DNA of 64,000 nucleotides, from positions 62,001 through 126,000 of the forward strand of contig JAHZKX010000062.1 of the NCBI GenBank assembly GCA_022600195.1. Direction: 5' to 3'. This document shows, piece after piece, positions 38,100 to 48,200 of the stretch. Each line of letters opens with the position of its first letter. Positions within the stretch are counted from its first letter, which is position 1. Source of the DNA: Planctomycetota bacterium (GTDB taxonomy: Bacteria; Planctomycetota; Planctomycetia; Planctomycetales; Planctomycetaceae). The notes below the pieces were generated by a model that worked only from the letters and a program-made list of their open reading frames with translations, was not told where the DNA came from and ran no database searches. A program made the position numbers and the translations under genes.

Positions 38100-38909
38100 C
38101 TACTCAGACGCAGGTAGTTCAGTCTCTGCGTTTTTGCCTATTTCATGGGCTGACATCGCTACATTCACCCGAGAGGTCCGTTTGAATTCTGTCCGTGCTT
38201 GAGTTCCCCCTTTGGTGTCACGTGTGACTTCAACCGTCCATTTCGCAACCCCGAAAGGAATCTTGTCAGTCCGCCAGATGGTTCCCACATTCTTGGAGCG
38301 GGTCGAAGGGCTCTCGCTCATGAAAGTCCCCTTGTATTCGCGGGCGGAAACGGCGCCTGTCGGAATATCAATGCTTGCGGGCTCTCCCTCCGAGTCCCAT
38401 TTGGTGTAATGTTCGAGCATCGTAATCATCGGATAAAACCGCAATACATTCGTTTTCAGAGGCTCAACGGGTCTGTCACCGATTTTTCGATAACCACGCA
38501 CGATCGGGAGAAAGGTGACCGGTATCTGATTCTGGTCAATAATCTTACCGTCTATCGCTTTTTCTGGGACTAATACTTTATAAATGCGAGGGCCGGAGAC
38601 ACCAGGCGCCACTCCCGATTCTGTTTCCTTGCCAGTGATGTTTTTGAACTCCAGCCAGCGACAGGCAGTTTGTTCACCTTCAAACTCGGCCATTTCGGAA
38701 CCGACAGAACTGATAATCAAATGACGCGTCCATTTCAGCTTCACAGGCTTATCATTGGATTCGGGACCAGGCATTTCTTTTTCATATGTGCCCTCAAATC
38801 TCACCCACGAACCATCGGCGGGCAGATCCCAGATCAACCCTTGCGCAAACAGCGAACTGGAAAATGTAATGACACAGAAAACAGCAAGAAATAAGGATCG
38901 GACTGGCAT
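38100..38909 (-). CDS. Secreted protein of unknown function
   Basis: I do not recognise this 269-residue product. The start at 38909 (ATG) gives a clear signal peptide ending SSLFAQ; an upstream GTG at 38951 would add 14 residues before it. The mature part is predicted to be mostly beta strands, with phrases such as DGSWVRFEGTY and KWTVEVTRDTKGGTQARTEF. It has a single Cys and no obvious catalytic motif. It lies alone between the aminotransferase gene and the divergent sppA. Confidence 0.6.
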   Translation of the reverse strand: MPVRSLFLAVFCVITFSSSLFAQGLIWDLPADGSWVRFEGTYEKEMPGPESNDKPVKLKWTRHLIISSVGSEMAEFEGEQTACRWLEFKNITGKETESGVAPGVSGPRIYKVLVPEKAIDGKIIDQNQIPVTFLPIVRGYRKIGDRPVEPLKTNVLRFYPMITMLEHYTKWDSEGEPASIDIPTGAVSAREYKGTFMSESPSTRSKNVGTIWRTDKIPFGVAKWTVEVTRDTKGGTQARTEFKRTSRVNVAMSAHEIGKNAETELPASE

Positions 38910-39236
38910 ATTGTAAAAACCAAAGAAGTGAACGAAAATGAGCAGACACACCTTGTCTCTTAAGAGACTCTACCCACCAGTGTGACAAAAGAGCCATCCC
39001 CTGACAATACTTTTTGGTTTTTCCAGCAGGAATTTTTCGAAGCGATTCATTTTCCGGGCGAATATACAGGAGCATCAGACAACTCCTTCTTGACCGTAGC
39101 TGGTTGTGTGCCTTAGACTGCTTATAGGAATTACGCTGATTTTAACGTTTTCAATTTGACCGCTTCACAAAGACGACTGAGAAAAACTGTTCTCGCTCTT
39201 CTATCAATACATACGTCCCTGTACTGGAGAATTCAG
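38910..39236. other. Divergent intergenic region before sppA
   Basis: These 327 bases separate the unknown secreted protein gene from sppA. The only element I can assign is GGAG at 39226-39229, the ribosome-binding site of sppA. No gene or hairpin stands out. Confidence 0.4.
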
Positions 39237-41045
39237 ATGTCGCTGTCTTTTATCAAATGTCGATGGTTCTCATTCGCTCTGGTTTTGGGATGTTCTGTTT
39301 GTCTGAGTCTGAACACAACCGTAGCTGCAGAACAAGAGGATAAGCCAACCCGCCAGAACTGGGGGCACATTATTATCAAAGGTGCCTATCCCGAAGGGCC
39401 ACAAATGCCCGGCCTGTTTGGTGATGTGACCGAATCGCTGGCCAGGGTCACTGCCCGACTGGAAAAAGCAGCCGACGATAAATCTCTCAGCGGGGTGATT
39501 CTGCACCTTAAGGGAACATCAATTGGCTGGGCAAAACTGAATGAGTTGCGCGAAGCCATTTTCAAAGTGCGCAAAAAAAATAAAAAAGTATATGCCTGGA
39601 TCGAGTCCGGCAAGACAAAAGATTATCTGATCGCAAGTGCCTGCGACAAAATTGTCATGCCCGAATCCGCAACGCTCATCCTGCTTGGTTTGAGGGCGGA
39701 AGTCAGCTTCTATAAAAATCTGTTCGATATGCTGGATGTCAAACCGGATATCTTACGTGTGGGAGAATACAAGTCGGCTGCCGAACCCTACACACGCACG
39801 GAAATGAGTAAGCCGTTTCGTGAAGAAATGGGAGCCATGCTCGATGACTATTTTCGACAGATCCTCACCATAATCTCGAAAGCGAGGGGATTGTCTGATG
39901 AAAAAGTGGAAGCAGCCATCAACGGCGGACCCTACATGGCAGCTGAGGCAAAAAAACTGGGTTTGATTGATCACCTTGCCTATGAAGATCAAATTCCCAA
40001 ACTGATCACCGGGGATAAGTCCAAGACGGAAGTCAGAGTAATAAAGAAGTATGCCAAAAAACGTCTCGACAATGATTTCTCTGGCATCGCTGGTTTAATC
40101 AAATTAATGGATCTGTTTTCTGGGATCGATTCTTCTCAGCGTATGGGTTCGGGGCCGCGTGTTGCTGTGATTTACGCCACCGGAGCCATCATGTCGGGAT
40201 CCAGTTCTCAGGGAGGTTTGATGGGTGTGAAAGTACTGGGCTCTGATACCTTTATCAAAGCCGTTGAGAAGGCAGCAAAAGACGATAAGGTGAAAGCAAT
40301 TGTTCTTCGGGTCGATAGTCCGGGGGGAAGTGCGCTGGCCAGCGATTTGATGTGGCGTTCGCTGGAAAAAGCGGACAAGCCGATCGTCGTCAGTATGGGT
40401 GATGTTGCTGCCAGTGGGGGATATTATATCTCCATGGGCGCAGATCGAATCTTTGCCGAACCTGGCACTCTGACCGGCTCAATTGGTGTTGTCGGCGGCA
40501 AACTTGCCGTGGATGGCCTCTTTAAAAAAATTGGCATTACCACCAGTGTGATCTCGCGAGGCAAGAACAGTGGTGCGTTCAGTCCCTTGACCGGTTTTAC
40601 AGAATCAGAGCGGACGGCAGTCTCTGCATTAATGTACTCGATCTACAAACAGTTTACGGAAAAAGCAGCCACAGGACGCAAAATGGAATATACCGCTTTG
40701 GAAAAACTGGCCCGCGGTCGTGTTTATACCGGGGCAATGGCACTCAAAATTGGCCTGGTGGATCAATTGGGAACACTGGATGAAGCCATCGAGCATGCCC
40801 GGAAACTGGGAAAAATCAAGGATGGCGAAAAATTTGAAAAATTAATTCTTCCCAGACCAACCAGTCCTTTTGAACAGATTTTTGGTAGTATGGATGCACA
40901 GTCAAAACAGAGTCAGCAAATTTCAAAGATGTTAAATCTGCTCTCTCCCGAACTGTCACAGCAAATACAGAAATTGGATTTGATTAACTTGCTCTCTCGG
41001 GAAAAAACACTGACGATTATGCCTTTTGATATTCGCGTGAATTAG
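39237..41045 (+). CDS. sppA: Signal peptide peptidase SppA, long (67K) type
   Basis: SppA is a membrane-bound serine-lysine protease that removes leftover signal peptides. The ATG at 39237 has GGAG seven bases before it and opens a signal/anchor sequence; an ORF start at 39156 lacks both. The 602-residue product has two S49 halves, as in the Escherichia coli enzyme. Lys179 in GEYKSAAEP is the expected general base, and Ser393 in GDVAASGGYY is the nucleophile. LRVDSPGGSA and GTLTGSIGVVGGK are further family blocks. The FG-GAP protein gene follows after 90 bases and may be co-transcribed. Confidence 0.93.
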   Translation: MSLSFIKCRWFSFALVLGCSVCLSLNTTVAAEQEDKPTRQNWGHIIIKGAYPEGPQMPGLFGDVTESLARVTARLEKAADDKSLSGVILHLKGTSIGWAKLNELREAIFKVRKKNKKVYAWIESGKTKDYLIASACDKIVMPESATLILLGLRAEVSFYKNLFDMLDVKPDILRVGEYKSAAEPYTRTEMSKPFREEMGAMLDDYFRQILTIISKARGLSDEKVEAAINGGPYMAAEAKKLGLIDHLAYEDQIPKLITGDKSKTEVRVIKKYAKKRLDNDFSGIAGLIKLMDLFSGIDSSQRMGSGPRVAVIYATGAIMSGSSSQGGLMGVKVLGSDTFIKAVEKAAKDDKVKAIVLRVDSPGGSALASDLMWRSLEKADKPIVVSMGDVAASGGYYISMGADRIFAEPGTLTGSIGVVGGKLAVDGLFKKIGITTSVISRGKNSGAFSPLTGFTESERTAVSALMYSIYKQFTEKAATGRKMEYTALEKLARGRVYTGAMALKIGLVDQLGTLDEAIEHARKLGKIKDGEKFEKLILPRPTSPFEQIFGSMDAQSKQSQQISKMLNLLSPELSQQIQKLDLINLLSREKTLTIMPFDIRVN

Positions 41046-41135
41046 TCAGGAATTCTTTCAGAAGTAAGTTTTCTGCAGATTCTCTCAGTCTGATGCTGAG
41101 GGCCAGAGCAAAAGATTTTTGGTAAGGAGATCAGG

Positions 41136-43472
41136 ATGTTAGGCGGTTCACGCAAGGTAGTTTGTAGTCGATGGTTTGTTGCGCTGGCTGGTGTCATATT
41201 CTATATAGTGCCGACGCCGGTATGCTCTGCTGAAAAAATCAATCTCGCTCAATATTACGGATTCAAACCGCTTGAAATATTCAAGTTATCGAGTCGGTCG
41301 TCGAACATGCTGGCTGAAGATTTCAACGCGGATGGCAAAAAAGATCTGGTGCTGATTGATAACAGTAACAGTCGCATTGATATTTTGCTGCAGAAGTCTG
41401 ACAAGGAAATGCAAAACGCGGAAGATCCCGAGGAAGGGGTCAATCTGATTCCCAACGATGCTCGGTTCAAGCACGTGAAAGTTCCGGTCGACGTTTCCAT
41501 TTCCGCGTTAACGGTCGGCGATTTCAACAGCGATGGCCGAACCGATCTGGCCTACCTCGCACTCCCGGATCGCTTGATTATTAGGTATCAATCTGAAGCA
41601 GGAACCTGGTCAAAACGCACACGAATTCGGCTGGCCGACTTGCAGGCCATTCAGTGGACCATTGCAGCCGGTGATCTCAATTTCGATAAAAAAACCGATC
41701 TGATCGTTTTAGGGACAAATCATACTTATCTTCTGTTGCAGGATCAGAAAGGCAGTTTCGGTTCACCTCGCTCAATTTTGAATACTTCTCCCAAATTAGG
41801 GCTCGCTGCGATTGCCGACCTCGATGGCGACGGCCGAAATGATTTTACTTATGCCACCCGCGATGGCAAAAATCAGATTTTATGTGCCCGACTTCAAAAA
41901 CAGGACTCAAATCTGGGACCGGAAATCAGATTCGAACTCTCCAACCCCCGTTCCGTGACGCTCTCCAATATTGATGGAAAACCCGGGAGCGAAATCCTGA
42001 CGATCGATTCGCAAACTGGTCGTTTGAAAATGCAGCAATTAGAGAATGCACACAATCAAAATGGACATGTCCCCAAACGCCTCACATTGCATGGCTTCGG
42101 CGCAGAAGGTTCCAGCCGCAACCGTGGATTTGATCTCGGTGATATTAATGGCGACAGGTTAACCGACTTCGTTGTCTCCGATCCCGAAACAGCACAAATG
42201 CTGGTTTACAGGCAGACTAAAGAGCAGGGGCTTGATCTGGGACAGACTTATCCAGGATTGTTGGGCGTCGAACAATTACGCGTAGAAGATGTCGACGGGG
42301 ATGGACTCGCGGAAGTTTTTGTATTGAGTACGCGTGAAAAAATTATCGGCGTCAGCTCTCTGACGAATGAGAGATTATCCTTTCCCAAAATTCTCCCCAT
42401 CAAAGGAGAGCCCGTAGCCTTTGAATTGGCCGATCTGGATGGAAATTTTTCACCAGAACTCATTTACGTCGCCAAAGTCGGAGACAAACGCAATTACAAG
42501 TTTCAATTACAGGCGCTGCGACTGAATAAAGACGGCGAGTGGGGTGAATATAAATTCCCCAGTGCACCACCCAATCTCGATAGTCCAAAATCATTAATCA
42601 AACTGGATGCCAATGGAGACGGCGTTTATGAACTGATGGCATTCTATGGTCTGTCTCGCTCTCCCAAGATGATTTCGTTGAATTCTAAGCAGACACCTAA
42701 ATTAATTACGCCCTCCGGAGGCATCAATCTGGATGAGATTAAACCGGAATCGATCTTCATTGGTGGAAAAAAACGCGACTGGATCCTCACTGCCCAGAAT
42801 AATTTCGCCCGTAGATTAAGTTTGAATTCAGCCAGCCAGTGGCAGGTGGTTGATCAGTTTAATGCACCGGAAAGTAAAGCACGTGTAGCAGGTGCAGTGA
42901 ATATCAATCTGGATGGCGCACCCGGCGACGAAATTGTGCTCGTCGATCTGGGGGTGAAAAAACTGCGAATTCTGCGAAAGAAATCCGACGTCTATCGCCC
43001 CTGGAAAGAGGTCGAAATTGGAGAGTTTCCCTACCGTTCAGCACACGTGGCCGACTTAAATGGAGATCAGCAGTCAGACTTGTTGCTGTTCGGAATCGGG
43101 CAATTCGGAATTCTCTACTCGGGTCAAACTCCACCGACGTTGAAAGAAGTTTCCTCGTTTGAATCAAAACTGCCTCAGGCCTATTTTACCGATTCCGTAG
43201 CCGGTGACCTGAATGGAGACGGATTGTCTGATGTGGTGACGCTGGATACGCGGAGAAATCAAGTGGAAATATTGAATTATCGCGAGAAGCAGGGTTTAAG
43301 ACACGCTTTAAATTTCAGAGTCTTTGAAGCGAAAACATTTTCCCGTTCTAACCGAACGGGAGTCAATCCGCGTGAAGCGTTGATTGCAGATGTGACGGGC
43401 GACAATCGAAAGGATCTGATTCTGCTCTGCCATGATCGCGTCTTACTCTATCCACAAGATGATGGCAAATAA
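41136..43472 (+). CDS. Secreted FG-GAP/VCBS beta-propeller protein
   Basis: The product has 778 residues, with a signal peptide at about 1-31 and AAGGAG shortly before the start. About twelve FG-GAP motifs with calcium-binding loops are visible across the protein: DFNADGKKDL, DFNSDGRTDL, DLDGDGRNDF, DINGDRLTDF, DVDGDGLAEV, DLNGDQQSDL, DLNGDGLSDV and DVTGDNRKDL. They suggest one or two integrin-like propellers. There is no enzyme domain, so binding to proteins or glycans outside the cytoplasm is likely. It follows sppA on the same strand. Confidence 0.85.
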   Translation: MLGGSRKVVCSRWFVALAGVIFYIVPTPVCSAEKINLAQYYGFKPLEIFKLSSRSSNMLAEDFNADGKKDLVLIDNSNSRIDILLQKSDKEMQNAEDPEEGVNLIPNDARFKHVKVPVDVSISALTVGDFNSDGRTDLAYLALPDRLIIRYQSEAGTWSKRTRIRLADLQAIQWTIAAGDLNFDKKTDLIVLGTNHTYLLLQDQKGSFGSPRSILNTSPKLGLAAIADLDGDGRNDFTYATRDGKNQILCARLQKQDSNLGPEIRFELSNPRSVTLSNIDGKPGSEILTIDSQTGRLKMQQLENAHNQNGHVPKRLTLHGFGAEGSSRNRGFDLGDINGDRLTDFVVSDPETAQMLVYRQTKEQGLDLGQTYPGLLGVEQLRVEDVDGDGLAEVFVLSTREKIIGVSSLTNERLSFPKILPIKGEPVAFELADLDGNFSPELIYVAKVGDKRNYKFQLQALRLNKDGEWGEYKFPSAPPNLDSPKSLIKLDANGDGVYELMAFYGLSRSPKMISLNSKQTPKLITPSGGINLDEIKPESIFIGGKKRDWILTAQNNFARRLSLNSASQWQVVDQFNAPESKARVAGAVNINLDGAPGDEIVLVDLGVKKLRILRKKSDVYRPWKEVEIGEFPYRSAHVADLNGDQQSDLLLFGIGQFGILYSGQTPPTLKEVSSFESKLPQAYFTDSVAGDLNGDGLSDVVTLDTRRNQVEILNYREKQGLRHALNFRVFEAKTFSRSNRTGVNPREALIADVTGDNRKDLILLCHDRVLLYPQDDGK

Positions 43473-43483
43473 GTAGCGGCAGT

Positions 43484-44503
43484 CTAAAAGTCCGTTCTAT
43501 TTTGCGTTACGTATTTTTTCGATAACCAGTCGAGTCCCCACACAAATAACGCGGCTCCGATAATCATCAAGAGTGATGTCCAGAAAAGTCCATCTAAGGC
43601 ACCAGGCCAGACATTTTCATAGATCCGATGTTTGAAGGGTACCGTCTCAGCTGTCTGATCATTTGCGTAGGCTGTAATGTCGACCTTAAACGGCCAGATT
43701 TTCCGCAGCGAGCCGATCATCAAGCCACACAGCGCGGCCATTGTGAAATTATGATAGGAATGCAGCAACCAACGCAGCACTTTGCTGAACAGGATTAGAC
43801 CCAACAGGCAGCCCAGTATAAAAACAAATACGGTCAACAGACCACTCCAGTCGATGTGACCTTGCAGCAACTGCTTCGGAATGGTTTTGAGTAACCCTGT
43901 GATGTCATGATATTTTCCTAACAGTACCAGGATCAGTGCACCACTGATTCCGGGCAGAATCATGGCACAGATGGCGATCATGCCGCAGAGAAAAATATAC
44001 AGGTTACCGTCCGGTGCCTTCACAGAAGATTCTCCCACCAGAAGATAGATCCCCAGCAGTGCAGCCACTAACGCGATCACATTCGAAAATGACCAGCGCT
44101 CTACCATTTGTGCCACCAGAACACTGGAAGCCAGAATCAATCCGAAAAAGAGCGACAGCGTCAATTGCAGATGGTAATCCAGCAGATAATGCATCAGGCT
44201 CGCCAGACTGACGACACCTGTCAATATTCCGATACCTAAGGGAATCACAAAACGCAGATCCAGATGTTGAGCGGCCTCAGACCATTTGCGCTGTATCAGT
44301 AATTTGAATAAGCGTGAGTCACAATGACTGATGGCAGTTATCAAGCGTTGATAAATTCCCAGTATCAACGCGACTGTTCCCCCTGAAACGCCGGGAATGA
44401 TGTCTGCACCCCCCATTAATAGTCCCCGTCCCAACTGGAGCAAATCCTGTTTGGCAGGAAATTTTGGATCAGACTTGGACGCAGACTGCACGGATTCAGA
44501 CAT
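43484..44503 (-). CDS. DUF368 membrane protein (PopT-type undecaprenyl phosphate translocase family)
   Basis: The product has 339 residues from the ATG at 44503; a TTG at 44506 is less likely. GRGLLMGGADIIPGVSGGT is the DUF368 signature, and GMIAICAMILPGISGALI is the matching repeat in the second half, giving the inverted-repeat membrane fold. About eight to ten helices are visible. Members of the family in other bacteria return undecaprenyl phosphate across the inner membrane for re-use in wall and polymer synthesis; that role here is by family only. uppS, which makes this lipid, is also in the window but not adjacent. The gene ends 11 bases from the convergent FG-GAP gene, with no clear terminator between. 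Confidence 0.85.
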   Translation of the reverse strand: MSESVQSASKSDPKFPAKQDLLQLGRGLLMGGADIIPGVSGGTVALILGIYQRLITAISHCDSRLFKLLIQRKWSEAAQHLDLRFVIPLGIGILTGVVSLASLMHYLLDYHLQLTLSLFFGLILASSVLVAQMVERWSFSNVIALVAALLGIYLLVGESSVKAPDGNLYIFLCGMIAICAMILPGISGALILVLLGKYHDITGLLKTIPKQLLQGHIDWSGLLTVFVFILGCLLGLILFSKVLRWLLHSYHNFTMAALCGLMIGSLRKIWPFKVDITAYANDQTAETVPFKHRIYENVWPGALDGLFWTSLLMIIGAALFVWGLDWLSKKYVTQNRTDF

Positions 44504-44675
44504 CAATCAACCTTGATTTAATGAACAAAAAGACCTTCGATTCAATTATTTCTTTGCCAGCAATTGAATAGAGGATACGGGATCAGGTATCTTTCATAGA
44601 GTAGCAGAGTGTAATGTAGTGAAGCGTTTCTGAAAAGCGTTGATTTTTGACCCCCAAAAGTAAAGAGGAAACACT

Positions 44676-45134
44676 ATGAAAGGCCCCGGATTGAAGCTGG
44701 ACCTTGATGTCAGGCGACTCTGGAAGTGCCCTCGTACGGGGGAAACAATTCGATTGAGTGGAAATGTTGCTTCGAAATCAATACAGGTTGAGGGAGAAGA
44801 GGTCTTCATGCAGCTTGTCGAAGAAAAACGGAGTCTCTATCGAGACCCCTATCATTTTGATTATTTTGAATTAGCGGAAGAAGAACAGTCATCCTCAGAA
44901 CGGGCCGCAGCCAAAGCACGTTCCGCTGATGATAATCAAAGCTCAGAAATAACGACTCCTTCAGAACAGACAGCGAGGGAAGTTTCAGCAACGACAGATG
45001 AAACGCCTGAAACGGACCTCCATCCACGGGAACATCAGGAAGTAGAAGATCAGGAACTGGAAAATAAAGAACTGGAAAAAGAAGCGGAAACGAAAGAAGA
45101 TGATGATAACAGCTTTGGAGGCGGGCTGCTCTGA
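44676..45134 (+). CDS. Small acidic protein upstream of uvrA, unknown
   Basis: The product has 152 residues and a good AGAGGAAA ribosome-binding site. Residues 1-65 look folded and contain RLWKCPRTGETIRLSGN, half of a zinc-ribbon-like knuckle with only one Cys. Residues about 66-140 are acidic and disordered, with repeated ELE/KELEKE. The last residues read DDDNSFGGGLL. A very similar tail, [10 protein letters not shown], ends the SpoVG-like protein at 53412-54074. I do not recognise the family. It lies 87 bases before uvrA on the same strand. Confidence 0.7.
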   Translation: MKGPGLKLDLDVRRLWKCPRTGETIRLSGNVASKSIQVEGEEVFMQLVEEKRSLYRDPYHFDYFELAEEEQSSSERAAAKARSADDNQSSEITTPSEQTAREVSATTDETPETDLHPREHQEVEDQELENKELEKEAETKEDDDNSFGGGLL

Positions 45135-45221
45135 ATCGAATTTGATTTAATACCTTCAATTTAACCACATTTACGTTTGAGATTCTAAGTTCGGTATCAT
45201 CCGATTGGTATAACGCGGTCC

Positions 45222-48200
45222 ATGGCACAAACAGATATCATCATTACAGGTGCTCGCGAGCACAATCTGCAAAACATAAATGTTCAACTTCCTCGAAATC
45301 GACTGATTGTAATGACCGGAGTCAGTGGCTCCGGAAAAAGTTCGCTCGCTTTTGATACGCTGTATGCTGAAGGGCAACGACGCTATGTAGAATCGCTCTC
45401 CAGTTATGCGCGTCAATTTCTGGGGCAGATGCCCAAGCCGGAAGTGGATTCTATTTCTGGTCTCGCGCCTTCCATCTCCATCCAGCAGAAAATGAGTGGT
45501 CGGAATCCGCGCAGTACTGTGGGAACGATTACGGAAATTTATGATTATCTTCGGGTCCTGTTTGCCCGTGTGGGAATGGGGTCCTGCGAACAATGTGGCA
45601 AGCCGATCAGCTCACAAAACAGCGAGCGCATCATTGACTCGATTTCTCTGCTGCCAGAGAAAACCCGCTTTTCGATTTTGTCACCCTTAATTCAGCAGCA
45701 GAAAGGGGCATATAAAGATCTGTTTGACGATCTGTTGAAGCAGGGCTTTCTCAGAGCACGCGTTGATGGTCGTATCGTCCAGCTTTCCGATCAACTGCAG
45801 TTGGATCGACAGATGAGACACACGATTGAAGTCGTCGTTGATCGTCTTGTCGCAGGTAAAATCAGTCGTTCCCGCCTGGCAGAGTCTGTCGAACTGGCTC
45901 TGAAAATGTCAAAGGGCACGCTGATTGTCGCGGAAGAACTATCTGCTCAACATCCCGATAAAGAGGAGGCTGATAAAGAGAAGACCGACACGCTTCGGGA
46001 AAAACTTTATAGTTCAAACTATGCCTGTTCCGACTGTGGCATCAGTTATGAACCGCCGACACCGCAGCTCTTCAGTTTTAATAGCCCGCTTGGAATGTGC
46101 AATGAATGTAATGGCCTGGGCATGCGCTATGATTTTCCGATAGAGGCTTTGATTTCGAAAGATTCAGTTTCCATTCAAAAAGGCGCTTTCGAATTATTAG
46201 GGCCGTTATCAAAAGTCGGGAAATGGAGAAGGCACATCTACAATGGTGTCGCGCGTTCCATCGAAAAAGATTTAAAACTGCCCGCAGACAGTTTTATGAA
46301 AACTCCCTGGAATGAACTGCCCGCAGAAGCACAACAGCAGTTTCTCTATGGGACCGGTGAGCGAAATATTACTTTCAGTTGGCGTCATTCTGGTGGCGTC
46401 TGGAAGCATGGTGGTACCTGGGAAGGTTACGTCGAGGAACTTCTGGAGAGTTATCGTAAAACCAGTAACCCGATGCGACGGAAACAACTTGAGAAGTACA
46501 TGGACTTTGTCCAATGTTCCAGTTGTCATGGAGCACGACTGAATACACAGGCTCGCCATGTCCGGATTACTTCGAACAGTTTTCCCACTAAAGGCAGAAA
46601 GAAAGCCACCGCGAAAACCCTGCCTGAAGTTTGCGCATTCAGTATTGAAGAGGCGGCCACATTTTTTGAATCGCTGGAACTGGACGAAACCGGAGTACTG
46701 ATTGCAGACGAAGTCTTGAAAGAAATTCGTGGGCGCTTAGGTTTTCTCCTGCGTTGTGGTCTGAACTATCTGACCATCGACCGCACCGCTCCGACACTTT
46801 CCGGCGGTGAAAGTCAGCGGATTCGTCTGGCAGGCCAGATCGGCTGCGGACTGGTGGGCGTGGTTTACATTCTGGATGAACCCTCTATTGGATTGCATCC
46901 TCGCGATAATACGATGCTCCTGGAAAGCCTGTGTGACCTGCGCGATCAGGGCAATACTGTGATTGTGGTCGAACATGATGAAGAAACCATGCGCGCTGCC
47001 GATCATATTGTCGACTTTGGTCCCGGTCCCGGAATCCGCGGCGGACACATTGTCGCTGAAGGTTCATTTCAGAAAGTCCTGAAAGCAAAACAAAGTGTGA
47101 CGGCCCAGTTTCTTTCCGGAAAAGAAACGATCTCCATCCCGGAAGCCCGACGTCGACTGATTAAAAAAGAATCGATTACCATCAAAGGTGCGAAGCATCA
47201 TAACCTGAAAAATATTGATGCCATCATTCCCACCAAAGGTTTTATCTGTGTCACGGGCGTAAGTGGTTCTGGAAAGAGCTCACTCGTGAATGATATTCTC
47301 TGGCCCGTTTTAAATAAAAAGATTAATAAGGGAAAAGGAAATCCAGGCGAACATCTTAAAGTCACCGGACTGGAATTCATCGACAAAGCGATTGACATTG
47401 ATCAGTCTCCCATTGGTCGCACACCCCGTTCGAATCCCGCAACCTATGTCAAAGTCTTCGACTTGATTCGTGATCTCTATGCGAAACTTCCAGATTCCCG
47501 CATGCGAGGTTATAAAGCAGGCCGATTCAGTTTCAATGTAGCGGGTGGCCGCTGCGAAGCCTGTGAAGGACACGGTGCCAATAAACTGGAGATGGACTTT
47601 CTTGCGGATGTCTGGGTTCCCTGTCCCATTTGCGAAGGCCGCCGATTTCATCACGAAACACTCGAAATCCGCTATAAGGGAGCCAATATCGCCGAAGTCC
47701 TTGAGATGGATATTCAGCAGGCCATTGAACATTTTCAGAACGTTCCCAAAATCTTAAAACTCCTCGAATCACTACATAATGTCGGTCTGGATTATCTCAA
47801 GTTGGGTCAACCTTCGCCCACACTCTCAGGCGGCGAAGCACAACGCGTCAAACTCGCGCGGGAACTCGGCAAACGATCTACGGGAAGCACATTCTATCTC
47901 CTGGATGAACCGACGACCGGTTTGCACTTTGCCGATGTCAAGTTGCTGCTGAAAGTGTTACACCATCTGGTCGACGCCGGTAATACCGTACTTGTCGTCG
48001 AACATCATCTCGATGTTGTAAAAACAGCTGACTGGGTGATTGATCTCGGACCTGAGGGAGGCGAAGGGGGAGGCGAAATTCTGGTGGAAGGCACGCCGGA
48101 AGAAGTCGCCGCCTGTAAGCATTCTTATACCGGTCTGGCTTTAAGAGAGCAAACAGAACTGGTGCCTGCCAAAGCAGCAAAAGGCAGGAAAAAAACAAAG